Shown here piece by piece: positions 44,849-56,412 of a stretch of 64,000 nt of DNA (position 1 is its first letter; each line of letters begins with the position of its first letter). The stretch spans positions 21,495,728-21,559,727 of the forward strand of contig NC_052671.1 in assembly GCF_016802725.1 (NCBI RefSeq), in the 5' to 3' direction. The notes beneath the pieces were generated by a model. It made no database searches, had not been told where the DNA came from, and saw only the letters and a list, made by a program, of their open reading frames with translations. Source of the DNA: Solenopsis invicta. Taxonomy: Eukaryota; Arthropoda; Insecta; Hymenoptera; Formicidae. Both the position numbers and the translations under genes were made by a program.

Positions 44849-45272
44849 CTATCCCTTTTCTTCAAGGTTGTCGTCCCGACAACTAACGCCAAGGATTCCC
44901 GAAAGCTCTTCAATTTTTGCCTTGTGCGCTTGTCTCTTCGTTTTTCGGACAAGGGGGAGGAGAAGAATTTTCCAAGGATTCATCGCCACAAAGGCTCCCC
45001 AAGTCCCCGTCTCGGCATTTGCCCTAAGGCCCGCGGGAAAACCTTGGATCAAAAATACCGGAGCGAGACGGTCTTCTTAAGAACAAGAAATATTTCAGTG
45101 ACCCTCCATATGATGTACGTCATCTCAAAGAAGCCTTAGAACTGAAATGAAAAACAAAATCCGACAAGTATTCTTTTGTAAATAACATAACTCTGAAAAG
45201 GAAAAGCTTTAATCAGACATCCTAAGAACTCATCTCCCAAAGTGAAGATTTCTAGAAAAACACGACGACTTG

Positions 45273-45655
45273 CTGCTCTACCCCGGGTCACTGACACGGG
45301 TTACCGAACGTCGCTCGCATTATTCCCAAACTAACACCTTTTTAGGAGAAAAAGAAAAGTTTAGATGTTTTTCCTACCCCAGTTTTTTTTTTTTTTTTTT
45401 TACTTCGAGTAACTAAACGTCAACGCCCACGATTCAAACCAAAATGACGGCTTCCTGCTCTACCCTGGGCTCCTGCCACAGGTTACCGAGCGTCGTTCAT
45501 TTCTGAGATCTGTTTGCAAGACGAACTTCTGCTCTACCCTGAGATCCTGCTACAGGTTACCGAGGGTCGTCCACTTCTGAGATCTATTTGTAAGACAAAC
45601 TTTTGTTCTACCCCGGACCTCAGTTACGGGTTACCGAGTGTTGTCTTCTAAAATG
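45273..45655. repeat. Imperfect tandem repeats in the Gypsy 3' non-coding part
   Basis: Units at 45273, 45454-45527, 45528-45602 and 45603-45655 share CTGCTCTACCCyG, then a variable GG/TCC stretch, then GGTTACCGA. The middle two are nearly full 75-base duplicates including TTCTGAGATCT.TTTG.AAGAC. The first is separated by a T-rich insert. Confidence 0.75.
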
Positions 45656-45834
45656 CTGAATCTTATGATAATCTCCTGTTACGGAGTCTTTAAGCGTTGT
45701 CTGTGTCACTTCCAAAGCAGCAACGTTCAAATAAGAATAATTTCTGTAATAAATTGCTTAATGAAAATGTTTATTTCTTCTAACAAATAACTTTTCCGGG
45801 CTCTGATTTTCTATTCTTACTCCAATTACCTTTC

Positions 45835-46530
45835 CAAATACGGTGCTAACCTATCCGCATGAACTACTTTTTTCCTATGTCTCAATGATTTCTGGATACA
45901 GAATACCACTTCGCTAAGATTCCTCATTATCTTATAAGGACCCTCCCAGTTTCTTTGTAACTTAGAAGCTTTCCCTCGATCTCTTCGAGGATTAAACAAC
46001 TAAATTTTTTGTCCTTCCTGAAAAAGAATTTGTTTAACCCCTCGATCATACCTGTTTTTCACTCGAGTAGACCTTAAATTCATTCGTTCCCTAACGTCAT
46101 TATGTATCGATTCCAATTTTTTTCTTAACCCTCTAACATAATTTTCATCAGAATTTTTTTCAAATTCTGGAGAACTTCCTCGCAGCAAATCTAAAGGAAG
46201 CCTTAGATCTCGGACAAAATATAACTTAGCAGGAGTTACACCAGAGGTTTCATGTTTTGAAGATCTGTACGCTAGAAGAAACATTGAAACCCAATGATCC
46301 CAATCCCGTTGATTCTCGGGAATAAATTTTAACAAATAACTAATTATAGTCTGATGTTGGCGCTCTACCTGTCCATCAGACTGAGGATGTAAGGGAGTCG
46401 TCCTCGTCTTCTTAATTCCAAGTATATGCATTAATACCAAAAACACTTTACATTCAAAATTCCTTCCTTGATCGGTATGAATTTCTAAAAGAACTCCATG
46501 TCTAGAAATAACTTCTTTGACTAACTAAAG
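45835..46530 (-). pseudogene. Pro-primed Gypsy integrase, C-terminal part
   Basis: Minus strand VKEVISRHGVLLEIHTDQGR contains the second catalytic Asp (HTDQGR), then RTTPLHPQSDGQVERQHQTI has the catalytic Glu (QVERQ), followed by the C-terminal LLAYRSSKHETSGVTPAKLY and a frameshifted GPYKIMRNLSE tail. The HHCC zinc part and first catalytic Asp are missing through a deletion. Confidence 0.8.
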
Positions 46531-46585
46531 CAGCCCGCGTAGCCCACTGCGTAGTATTTTACTGTACACTAGCTTATCCTAAGTA

Positions 46586-46916
46586 TGTAATTAAATTCTT
46601 TTGTTTCACTGTTATACGCAGTATCATTACCGGTTGTGTACGCGTCTTTAGTTTTTCGTTCACGCGTTATCCCCGAGTAATCGCGTCCCGCGCGCAATCG
46701 AACTAGTGATCATTGTATATATCTGCGAACGGCTTTTCTTCTGTTGTAAAGTTATCAACTATCTTTTCTTTACTGAATAAACTATCTTCTTTCTTTTGCT
46801 ACTATATACTCTGGGTATGATCATTACGGACACCTGACCAACCGACGAGCCTTATCCGAACCGATCCCAGCATTCCCGCACCGTACCGCCTAATACCGAA
46901 ATCGCGTACCGTTACA
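46586..46916 (+). mobile_element. Solo LTR (331 bp) with 4-bp duplication AGTA
   Basis: TGTAATTAAATTC...CGTACCGTTACA flanked by AGTA at 46582-46585 and 46917-46920. Its tail (CCAACCGACGAGCCTTATCC) resembles that of the solo LTR at 1938-3190. AATAAA near 46786 supports + orientation. Confidence 0.8.
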
Positions 46917-48375
46917 AGTATATAACGGTTTAGCTATGGACGAGAATTCTTTAACAAATCTACGATAATATGAGCAAAATCCTAGAAAACTACGAATATG
47001 CTTTTTATTATGCGGAATTGGCCAATCTCTTACAGTCGCAATCTTTTCTGGATCTGTTGTAACGCCCTCAACTGATACAATGTGACCTAAATATTTATTT
47101 TTTTTTCCAAAAAGAACACATTTTTTAGGATTAATCTTTAAGTTCGCGGAGCGTATTTTAAGAAACACTTTTCTCATATTTTTCTAACATTTCTTCAAAA
47201 TTTTTGCCGAATACAATAACATCATCAAGGTAAACTAAACAAATCTTTGATAATAAATTTTGCAAAATCTTCTCCATTAATCTTTCAAAAGTCGCAGGGG
47301 CGTTACACAATTCAAAAGGCATCACATTAAACTCCCAAAGACCATTACCGATAGAAAAGGCAGTCTTTTCTTTATCTTTTGAAGAAATTTTTATTTGCCA
47401 ATAGCTGCTTTTTAAGTCTAAAGAGGAAAACCAATCGTTACCTGTTAATTGATCGAAGATGTCAACAATTCTAAGTAAAGGAAAAGAATCTTTTTTAGTA
47501 ACATCATTTAATTTCCTATAATCCACACAAAATCTGATAGTTCAATCTTTTTTTTTTACCAAGACCACCGGAGAAACCCAGGGACTTCGAGATTCTCTAA
47601 TAACTCCATGTTCCTTCATATCCTGAATAATTTTTTCCACCTCTTCTCGCAAATGAATTGAAATTCGTCGAGGTGTCTGTTTTATTGGGGAAGAATCTTT
47701 TACATTAATGGCATGTTCAACAATATCACAATTCCCTGCAACAATTTCATCAGAAAATACATCCTGAAATTCAATCAAAAATTTCGCAAAAATTTCTTTC
47801 TGACTTTCCTCTAAATTTTCTGAATCCTTAATAAAAAGCTCTTTCAAAATATCAGGAACTTTCCTGGAAAAACTTTCCATACGAGAACATCTTAAAATAT
47901 TTTTTTCACTAGATAAAAATTGAGTTCCAAAAGCGGAATCAAATACATTTTTTAAATTCACGATTTTAAGAAAATCTACTCCTAAAATACAATCATCATT
48001 AATGTCAGCAATTAACATTGGAATCTCTACAGAATAATCTCCAAATCGAACTTTCGCAACTGTCTTGTATATAATTAAAATTTTCTCCCCCGTAGGATAT
48101 TTCAAACCACAATCAAAAATCTCGACTTTCTGTTTATTAAAATCGACAAAACTACTATTTAAAATTGACACATCAGAGCCCGTATCTATTTTAAAGATAC
48201 AATATTTATTATTTATTTCTCCAGAATAGCAAAACTCATTTAAATTACATTTAATTCTGTTTAATCTGTAGGAATGTTTAATTTCCTTTCCCATAACCCT
48301 CGGGACTCTTCTTCCCTTAGTCAAACTTTCCCTGTCAAATTCGACTATTCCCTGTTTCCCAATTTCCCGGGACAT
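46917..48375 (-). pseudogene. Pro-primed Gypsy pol: protease and reverse transcriptase
   Basis: 48375 onward: FKIDTGSDVSILN is the aspartic protease site; after a linker come SPIKQTPRRISIHLREEVEK and GVIRESRSPWVSPVVLVKKK (RT start), then a TGA at 47544-47542 (GGA to TGA by one change in the KKKDG motif). The frame continues DYRKLNDVTKKDSFPLLRI, SSLDLKSSYWQIKI (motif A) and CLVYLDDVIVFGK (catalytic YLDD), and FLGFCSYYRRFVKEF, ending at KPLY where the deletion/solo LTR begins. Pol is in the -1 frame relative to gag. Inactive. Confidence 0.88.
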
Positions 48376-49390
48376 TCAAAACGTAAATGTCCCTCTTTTC
48401 CGCAAAGCCAACATTCCATTCGATTTTTATTTTCGTATCTTTTTCCATTTCTATTTTGTTTTATGAATTTACTTTTATCTCCATCTTTACCCTGTTTCTC
48501 TTCTTTTTCAATATCACTCTCTTTTTTTCTTAAACTGAAATAATTTTCTTTTTTTTCTTTATAAAAATTAAAATTACTTCTCTTTTTCTGTTCAAAGTGA
48601 CTTTCCTGGATAGATTTTACTGTCTTGGCTCTTTCGATCGCTACTTTTAAGGATGATATTCTCTCTAACTGGAGAGTTCTCCTTATGTACCCGTCCGATA
48701 TTGCAGAAACAAATTGTGCACAAGCAATTTTGTCCCGAACGGAATGTGGACATTCGGGATACGCAAATTGAGACAATCTCTCAATATCTGCTCCAAAAGC
48801 AGCAAAATTTTCCCCAAACTTTTGTTTCCTATTCGTAAATTGACAATAATAACTTTGTAGAGAATGAATTTCCCCGAATCGCAATTCTAATTTTGATTTA
48901 ATTCCGCGAATTCAAAATTATCCAAATCTTGAACATTTTCTAATACCGCGCGAGCTTTTCCTCTTAAGCATGAAACGAGCACAGCAGTTTTCGTCTCCTC
49001 ATTCCAACGATTCGCCCGAGCAATTAAGTTAAACTGCGAAAAGAATTCGCGTAACGGAGTACTTCCGTCAAAAGTATCTGGTTTTAATTTAAGACCCGAC
49101 TCATTGTTTAACAAAATTCGAGAGGTTTCTTCCTCTCCCGTGATAACAGTTTCTCTCTCGAGAGGCAAAATATTCTGATCGCGCGCATCTCTGGTTTTAT
49201 TAGCGGCACTATTACAAGAAAGACTTAGCTGGTTTTCTCGAAGATGCCGGAGTTCCATTTTTCGTTGTTGCGACGTTTCACCTTCAACATTTTCAGATGT
49301 CCGCTCAATTTTCGTTGTTAATATCGTATGCCCGGCGTCTTCCGAGGAACGTGTGCAGAACCCTCGGCGTGGGGTATTTGTAAGAGGCAT
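48345..49390 (-). pseudogene. Pro-primed Gypsy gag
   Basis: Starts MPLTNTPRRGFCTRSSEDAG soon after the primer site; the capsid begins near LKPDTFDGSTPLREFFSQFN and NRWNEETKTAVLVSCLRGKA. A one-base loss near 48890 shifts the frame (48884 onward continues LRFGEIHSLQSYYCQF and RDKIACAQFVSAISDGYIRR). A Lys-rich linker leads to one CCHC knuckle CWLCGKEGHLRFEC. The heptamer GGGAAAC at 48360-48354 is in the gag frame just before the stop. Non-functional because of the frameshift. Confidence 0.85.
48354..48360 (-). promoter_or_regulatory. -1 frameshift heptamer GGGAAAC
   Basis: Reads TTG GGA AAC in gag; one-base slip leads into the pol frame (GKQGIVEFDRES). Same heptamer as in the Lys-primed Gypsy. 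A downstream stem is less obvious here. Confidence 0.7.
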
Positions 49391-49421
49391 TGTATGTCGT
49401 TTCTCTCTGTCTGTCCGTTCG

Positions 49422-49439
49422 ATCCCGGACGAGCCCCCA
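49422..49439 (-). promoter_or_regulatory. Primer binding site, tRNA-Pro type
   Basis: Minus strand TGGGGGCTCGTCCGGGAT, 3 bases after the 5' LTR; complementary to the 3' end of a proline tRNA. Confidence 0.88.
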
Positions 49440-49442
49440 AAA

Positions 49443-49690
49443 TGTTACGAGCAAAGGGTACTCATACACTCACGCACTCACTCCAGAAAAGAACTAGACT
49501 TCTTTATCAAACGTAGAATCACTTTTATTGTTAACCACAAACCACGTCCATATGATAAGACAGCAAAACTCCAAAATCCGCAGACAGCTCATTTTTTTAA
49601 TAAACAAGGCCGTTGTCAAGGAAAACGCTTCACGGCCTTATTCACACCGCAGCTCGAACTCGCCTCGCAGGGATTGCTCGGCTTGTAACA
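49443..49690 (-). repeat. 5' LTR of the Pro-primed Gypsy
   Basis: Matches 44602-44848 with scattered differences. Confidence 0.9.
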
Positions 49691-50682
49691 ATATTAATGC
49701 TACTTCCGGTAGCAAATTAAAGAGAAATTTGATTTTAATGCTCGATGTATCCATCAACTTATTTTATTCCCAATATTTAATTCTTCAATAGAAGTAAATT
49801 CTACGTTGACGTTAGGAAATTTTAAGACTTGTTGAATTTCTTCGATGCTCAATTTGGTATCGATTCCTTTTATAATCCCGAACCTGTTCACTTTATAATT
49901 TGGTATATAAGCAATCTAATTATTGTTGTTTAGCGTTTGGTTAATGATATAGTTATTAGCCTCAAAGTACAACTTAAAACTTATTTCTATGATTTTTTCC
50001 CAATTTTCCTGATTCTACTAATATTTTTAATATTTGCATTAAATAATTTTCCGTCAATGCTTATAGAGTGAAGATTCCTTACGTTTTCGTTTACATTTAT
50101 TGACTATACCACGTATAATGGATTATTTAATGCCCTATAGCAATTAGTTTTTTTGCTGTTAAATTCTTAATTCTAAACGAATTATCATCCTTATCTTTCA
50201 TTCTTATCATCCTCGCTAAATTCCTTATCCCCTGCTACTCTATTTTGATTTTTTAATAAATTTCCATTATTATTCCCCTCCGTATTGTTTTTCGTCTGAT
50301 TAGATTCTACTTCCATTAATTTAAGTTTATCCCTTGATCTGACTTCCGACATATTTTTCTTGGATAACTCTTTACTTATGGTTATACCGTTCCCTTCTAT
50401 TTCCGTAAAAGCTTGTGCTAGGATATTTTCCCCGCTTACTAATAACTCTAATGAGGCCCTATCTACTACCCATCTATCTTCCATTACCTCCTTTCCCCCA
50501 ATGAAGAAGGCATTACCACCTGCCAATTCGTGTCATTCTCTTTCTGAATCTATGTATTGAGATGCTTCTATATTTTCCTTATCTTTTAAAGGAGGTCCTA
50601 ATGTGGGACTGGTAACAGAATTACTCGATCTCTGTTCTATATTTGTCTCTCCTCCTTCTACCGTGCTCTTATTTTTCTTCAT
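49691..50682 (-). pseudogene. Non-LTR element D: ORF1 N-terminal part
   Basis: Met at 50682 (MKKNKSTVEGGETNIEQRSS), a TGA near 50532, then an open frame to 50191 (EDRWVVDRASLELLVSGENI, then Lys/Asn-rich). Closer to the Gypsy, a broken segment near 49800-49900 reads FGIIKGIDTKLSIEEIQQVL, like the RRM domain of ORF1. The zinc knuckles continue beyond the Gypsy at 44596. Confidence 0.5.
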
Positions 50683-51264
50683 GAAGTGTGTCCTTTTTCA
50701 TCTGTTTTTACAATTTATTTTCCAGAATTTTATTTTATAATATTTTATTTTATGTGTGATTGGAATGATCGTCACAAATGTTAAGCTGAGTTTAATAACG
50801 TTCGTCAAACTGATAAAGAAAAAATAATAGGACAATTTGTGCATTATATTTAAAAGTTAATATTTAAAAAGTTGATAATTTGAGAGACATTATGAGTCTT
50901 GTGTGTGAAGAGAACAACAAATTAATTCAGAAATCCTAGTTTTTTGTCGATGCAAATAATTTCCCTGAGATTTTCTGTAAATTAATCGTATGGAAAAGGA
51001 AGCGGAACGGTTCACCATGGAAAGCCTTATTCGTCATTCGTGTCGAAGAACGCTTTTTCGAGTAGTTTCCAAGAGGCCTGTTTATCTTCTTCCCTTTACA
51101 TTGAAAGAAGAAAGATAAACTCTGAACTAGTGCAGCCAGTTTAATTAAAAAAAACAGGCCTAAGGTGTATTCTCTCGCTTTTTTCCCATCTGTGTAACTA
51201 AACTGCACAATTCACATAAACACTTGTCAGTGTCTATTCTACGAGTATGACGAAAAAATAGTTA
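50683..51264. other. Spacer or 5' leader of non-LTR element D
   Basis: A minus-strand open frame 50936-51208 has no recognisable domain; treated as chance. Confidence 0.4.
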
Positions 51265-51453
51265 CATAATGGTACGTTTTCTAATTACACTTTAAAGTTA
51301 AAATTTTTTTTAAATTACGCAGATAATTTTTTATTAATTTTAATCAAAGAATTGATTTTTTAAATCAATTATTTTATTCATTCCATTTTTCAAATTTATG
51401 TGGCTTTTGCTTCATCGCAAAGATAAACTAAAAGCAGAGCAAGGTAATATGTA

Positions 51454-51662
51454 TGTACACCCACGGTAATTAATTCTGTCCCTTGAAAAATTTTTCAAAC
51501 TGAGAAGTCGTTATCTTTCTACATACTTACAATTTACGATTAATATAATGATCAATAACTTCTAGTTGTTAAATTAATCATGAACAGCAAGTATGTAGAA
51601 AGATGTTAATTTCTCAGTTTGGAAAATTTTTTGAGGGACAAAATCAATTACCGTAAATGTAC
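51454..51662. mobile_element. MITE with about 80-bp inverted ends
   Basis: GTACACCCACGGTAATTAATTCTGTCCCTT and the rest of the left arm down to CTTTCTACATACTTAC match the complement of the right arm (GTAAGTATGTAGAAAGATG through TTACCGTAAATGTAC). Non-coding, inside the left arm of the larger element. Confidence 0.75.
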
Positions 51663-52999
51663 AAATGTCTTTGTGCATTTATCGATACAAGGTTCATAAA
51701 TTTCTCTATCAATTTCTAAATATTACAATTATTACAGATTTAAGAGAAGTTAGTCAATTCAATGTTAGTAAATTAATAGTTATACATACTTTAGATTTAC
51801 CCTTCTATTTACAATTTAAATTTTACCGTTTCACATCAGAATAGATTAAATAAATAACAAGCTTGTGTTTAAAAAAACTGAAAAGTACAGTGCATTTTTA
51901 CAATTAAAAGCAAATATAATTGAAAAATGATACTCATACTTTCCTTTAAAAAGCTTGTTTTCTGCTAATAAATGGATTACCCAGCTAAGTTTAATCAAAT
52001 TTCTCGTCATTTATTCAAGATTAATTTTTTTGCTATGATTTTTCATGTAGATTTAATTAATTACGCTACCCTCCGTTTTTAGACTTATTTTCTGTTGTTT
52101 GAACAAACTTTATCATTTCCGATGTATTTTTGCGCGTTGAACACGAATCTGGAAAACAAATTGCTCTGTCACGTCAGATTTTTGACAAAAGTGAAGTTAA
52201 AGTGTGCAAAAATGACATTTTTTTTACATATTTGCGATTCTTTTCCTAACAAAGTAATTTTTTTCTATTTCCGTTTATTTCATTTTAAAGTGCAAATTTG
52301 TTTCTTACAGGATTTCGCATTTGAAAAAGATAAAGAAATTGATATTTGTTTTTTTGCAGATTCATCTAGTTTTTTATTAAAAATCTTTTTCTGGATAGAT
52401 ATATCTATACAAACTGATTTTGATATTAACGGCAAAGGTAAAGTTCTACCGTAGCCTATACTAATGAAAATAATATTTCTCAAGAAAATGAATAAAATTT
52501 TTAAGTGGATTTTTTGTAACAATGAAACGATACTTTTGTTTCACTTTGCAATAGGTTGTATTTGACTCACTTATCGAAGATTTTTGACGTTTTCACTCTT
52601 TCACATGTAATGCATTTTAGTAAGACAGACAATCTAAATTAGACAAGTTTAATGTATGTAACGTATACGTATTGATACAAGCGCAGCCAAAACAAGCTTG
52701 CACTATGTTTTTTATCTGTAGACTATTTAGCCGTAAAAGAAGAAATTTTACAATCTTTCTACATTTCCCAGAGTGCACATGGAGGCAGCTTATATTACAT
52801 TCCCGTTTTTTTTTCTGATTTATATATTTTTATATTTTCTTATTTTTAATTGTTTTTTCTCTAAAATTATAATATCTAATGTATTAATAGGATAGTTAAC
52901 TTTATAATAGATAAGTATAGTTAAGTATTAATAGTGTAATAGTATAGTTAATATTATAGTTAAGTACTCAAGGATTTCAAAGCAGCGTCTAATATGCTT

Positions 53000-54670
53000 T
53001 CTTTTATGAAGTACTTCTGATTCCTCACGTTTAAGACATCAACAATAGTCCGCTAATATGTGAATGTCTCATCTTTCTTGATATCTTCTCTCCATTTCTT
53101 TAATATCTTTGAAATCTTTCATCTTGCTCTTCGCTTCCCAGAGCATATTTAGGAAAGCAGTCTATATGGGAGTACAAGAAGTGAATTTAAGCTCATATTA
53201 CAACCTAATTTTTGAAAATATGAGAGCATATCGCTTACGATTTTCTTATACTCTGGATATTTGATGTTTCCTAAAAACCCGTTAATAACTTTTTTAATGG
53301 CAACCCAAGCAATTTTTTGTCAATAGCTTTTTCAAACTTTTTATCCTTAATTAATGACCTTATTTCCGGACCCACAAAGATACTTTCCTTCACTTTGGCA
53401 TCAAATAGTTTTGGAAACTTCTGAACAAGGTATTTGAAGTAATTTCCTTCTTTATTTGGAACCTTCGTAAACTGCTTCATAAGACCTAACTTTATGTGGA
53501 GTAGAGGTAGTAGTATTTTGTTTGGATCAACTAAGGGTTCTCGTAAAATATTTTTTGTTCCTGGTGTTAGCTTTTTTCTGAGTAGCCATAATTTTCTAGT
53601 CCAATGCTCACTTTTAGCTCTGCTACCCCACTCTAAAGAAAACATGGATATTTGGTAAAACCAGATTGCTGATCAAGAACCATATTTTATTTTTATATTA
53701 TTTTTATATTATATTATTTATATTTTATATTATTTTTAGGTCTTTACAAAATTTCCATTTATGCTTGTCATACTGAATTGCCTTTAGTAGGATTTCGACA
53801 TATGTTTCTTTCAGATAAACTGAATGTACAATTGGAACACAAGCATATCTACCTCCATTATGAAGAAGGACACCTTTTAAGCTTCGCTTAGATGAATCAG
53901 CGAAAAGTCGCCATTCGAGTGATCTATAAATGTCAAGTCTCAAGGTTTTCCTTAACTAGGAACACTAATGCAATACACTAAAGAGTTTTTTGCAAAAAAG
54001 AACGAAAGAAATTCTTTTTCACGATGTTAATACTAATTGATTAATTTTTGAAGCTCGCAAATTTCTCTCCTGAAGTCTTAATGCTAAAAGTAGCTCAAAC
54101 ATTTTACTGAAACTCAAATCTCTGACCATAATGTTCAAAGCATTTTGGGTGAGTTTTGGCGTATCACTGTCAGTTTCAGCCGTTTCAAAATCTTCATTAT
54201 CAACTCCATTAACTTGGTTGTAACAGGAAGGTGAAACAGATGAAATATCTTGTCCCTGTGGATGATGTGGTATAAGAACATTATATCAGTGAGAAATAGA
54301 TTTGGTAGCACTAGAAACATCTGGATAAATAATTGCCTTTTTATTCTTAGTAATAAATCCACGTATCATGGTCATACAAAAATGGCAGTCATCTAAATGA
54401 TTAAGAGATTCAAGCCATATCATTGGAATGCCAAATGGCTTCTTTTTTCGTTTTTTTTATTTTCCAATTTCGTAATGTTTTGACACAAAACTTGCAGACA
54501 ATATGAAGAACCCAAGTTTTATCTTGGTGTTTAATTTTCATTGGTGGAAGTAGTGAAAATAAGCCGACAAATTCAGTTATAACAGTCCTTTGTTTTTCCA
54601 CAACATATCTACCATAAATGTAACAAAATTTGTCGAGACTATTGACACAATCTCGTGATGTCATTTTCAT
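53000..54670 (-). pseudogene. Transposase-like protein of an unnamed arthropod element family
   Basis: Reading down the minus strand: VNSLDKFCYIYGRYV and HQDKTWVLHIVCKFCVKTLR (Cys-rich N-terminal module), NHLDDCHFC near 54380-54410, EWRLFADSSKRSLKGVLLHN with VHSVYLKETY and HKWKFCKDLKI, then SRAKSEHWTRKLWLLRKKLT, TKNILREPLVDPNKILLPLL with HIKLGLMKQFTK, and YLVQKFPKLFDAKVKES; beyond 53270 FLGNIKYPEYKKIVSDMLSY and an eroded FHQDIKEMERRY-like end. I recognise this order from many uncharacterised arthropod transposon proteins, but not a formal name. Asp of ADSSK and CKDLK and a lost Glu could be the catalytic triad (inference). Multiple frame breaks. Confidence 0.6.
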
Positions 54671-54878
54671 TTAAAAGAATAAAAATGCACTACACGCATT
54701 TGTTTCGGATGGAATTATATTTTTAGAAAAAAGCTAAAGAAAAGATATATACTCAATTCTAGACGAAAAAGTGTACAATGCGAGTGCTAATACAAACTAA
54801 TAACAACAGCCGACGCAATAATTCCATGGGAGACGCTAGAGCAAATGCTGTAGGATGAGTGCCACACAGCAGGCGTCG

Positions 54879-55186
54879 CGGGCGATTGCATAGATATAGG
54901 ATCTCTAAATTGAGCCATCAAGGAATGGGGATAAACACGAGTAAAAAGAGACGGACTGTGTCTGTGCTGTGCGTTTCTTTCTCTTCGCGCATGCGTACAA
55001 GACATACCGTTTGTGGAGACTCCCACAGACTCGGTATGCTTTGTACGCTTGCGCGAAGAGAGAGGGACGTACAGCATAAACACCATGGTGGAAGTAACAT
55101 GGTGTGTGCAGTTTGCAAGCATCTCTCTTTAATTCTTTGCCCTCTCGCTTGTTTTCTGACCGTTCAGACCCCAGGTGTACCAATCT
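54879..55186 (+). repeat. Repeat copy, inverted relative to 56222-56412
   Basis: Shares ATAGATATAGGATCTCTA, GACGGACTGTGT, CATGGTGGAAGTA.CATGGTGTGTGCA and CAGACCCCAGGTGTACCAA with the complement of 56222-56412. Contains an extra hairpin segment at 54981-55060 that the other copy lacks. Confidence 0.7.
54981..55060. repeat. 80-base hairpin
   Basis: CTCTTCGCGCATGCGTACAA..CATACCG pairs with CGGTATGC..TTGTACGCTTGCGCGAAGAG; an inner stem TGTGG/CCCACA closes the loop. Confidence 0.8.
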
Positions 55187-55554
55187 TATTTAACTCCACA
55201 AAGTTGTTACAACTGAATGTAGCTGTCTTCGTTGCACGCATATCATGTTGTATTCTCTCGGTCTTTTTTTATCGCATACGTGAATATCGTACGAGAGCCT
55301 CGAACAGAAGAAAGAGTGTGATTTGCATGTAAGTAATATTTTTTAATATTTTACAATAATTGAAGAAGTTTGTTCATATATTAACATAAATTAAACTGGA
55401 AAGGCTTCAAATAAAATTACATAAAATTCAATGAAATGACTCTTTAAAGGTCTCTTTCAATATATAAAAAGAAAAAACAAATACAAAAATTTAATTTTAA
55501 AGAATTCTCAGTTAATTATCTCCCAAATTAGTTCGATCCGCCATAAGGCCGCGA

Positions 55555-55730
55555 ACTGCACTATATATAGTGCTTTTCCTAGATTTCCTTCCGCTCCGCT
55601 TGAAAAGTCGCGATTTTTTTACTCAATCCGCATAAAATGCCGCGAGTAATGTATAAAATTCTTAAAATCGTTCCGCTTGAAAAGCCGCGATCGTTTTACT
55701 CGATCCGTACAAAATGCCGCGAGTAAATGT
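55555..55730. repeat. Tandem repeat of about 75 bp
   Basis: Two clear copies contain CCGCTTGAAAAGyCGCGAT, TTTTACTC.ATCCG and AAAATGCCGCGAGTAA; a third partial copy precedes. Confidence 0.7.
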
Positions 55731-56221
55731 AAAATTGATATTTTACAAACTTTGATTAATTTTTGTGGAAGTTTGACTAGTATAGGTTGCTCAACTATCA
55801 CGAAAGTCGATGCAGTCTTGTTGAGATAATCTCACTCTAAAGGAAGCAGGATCAATTTTTCTTTAAAAATTTTCGCAAATCGTTGACTAAGTCACCAAAA
55901 GTTGGTCTATGTTTATTTTTTGTTGCAAAAATTATGTTTTTGTTGCGGAAATAATTTTTTCATTTTTTTATTTTTTCTCCTTTCATCATTTTTTAAGTAT
56001 TGCTTCTTATTTATTTTACGATGCACCGACGCACCATCTTCACTAAATTTCACATAAAATCTCTCAAATTACGTACTTCTCTCGAAATCACGCGTACTAC
56101 AAACGATACAAACTGCAATTCTTTCAGAGAAAAGGACACAACGAACATATAGCAGAGTGCGACAAAGATGCAATCATAACAGTTGTAGTAACCTGATATT
56201 ATCAAACATTTAATTTTTCGA

Positions 56222-56412
56222 AGTTGGTACACCTGGGGTCTGAGCGGTATCCGAAGCGAAAAAGGGGCGTGGTTTGCGGATTTTGCACACACCATGTAAT
56301 ACTTCCACCATGATAAACACTGTCCGTCTTCTTTTACCCGAGCTTACCTCCCACTCCTCAAAAACCCAGGGATTGCTCAGTCTAGAGATCCTATATCTAT
56401 AGGCGATTGACA
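56222..56412 (-). repeat. Repeat copy, inverted relative to 54879-55186
   Basis: See the partner entry; together they could be the arms of a foldback element of about 1.5 kb or two independent insertions. Confidence 0.65.

Larger units (their letters stand above)
44602..49690 (-). mobile_element. Gypsy-type LTR element with tRNA-Pro primer site, decayed
   Basis: Short LTRs 44602-44848 and 49443-49690 (247-248 bp, TGTTACGAGC...GTAACA), similar but with visible differences. The flanks TATGT and ATATT suggest a mutated 5-bp duplication. The minus strand holds gag, protease/RT and the integrase end, with RNase H and the integrase N-terminus deleted. A solo LTR of another family (46586-46916) sits at the deletion. 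Inserted in the ORF1 of non-LTR element D. Confidence 0.9.

Noticed and set aside
52095..52454. 119-codon + strand frame
   Set aside because: Overlaps the inverted arm shared with 57035-57245; no conserved protein motif.
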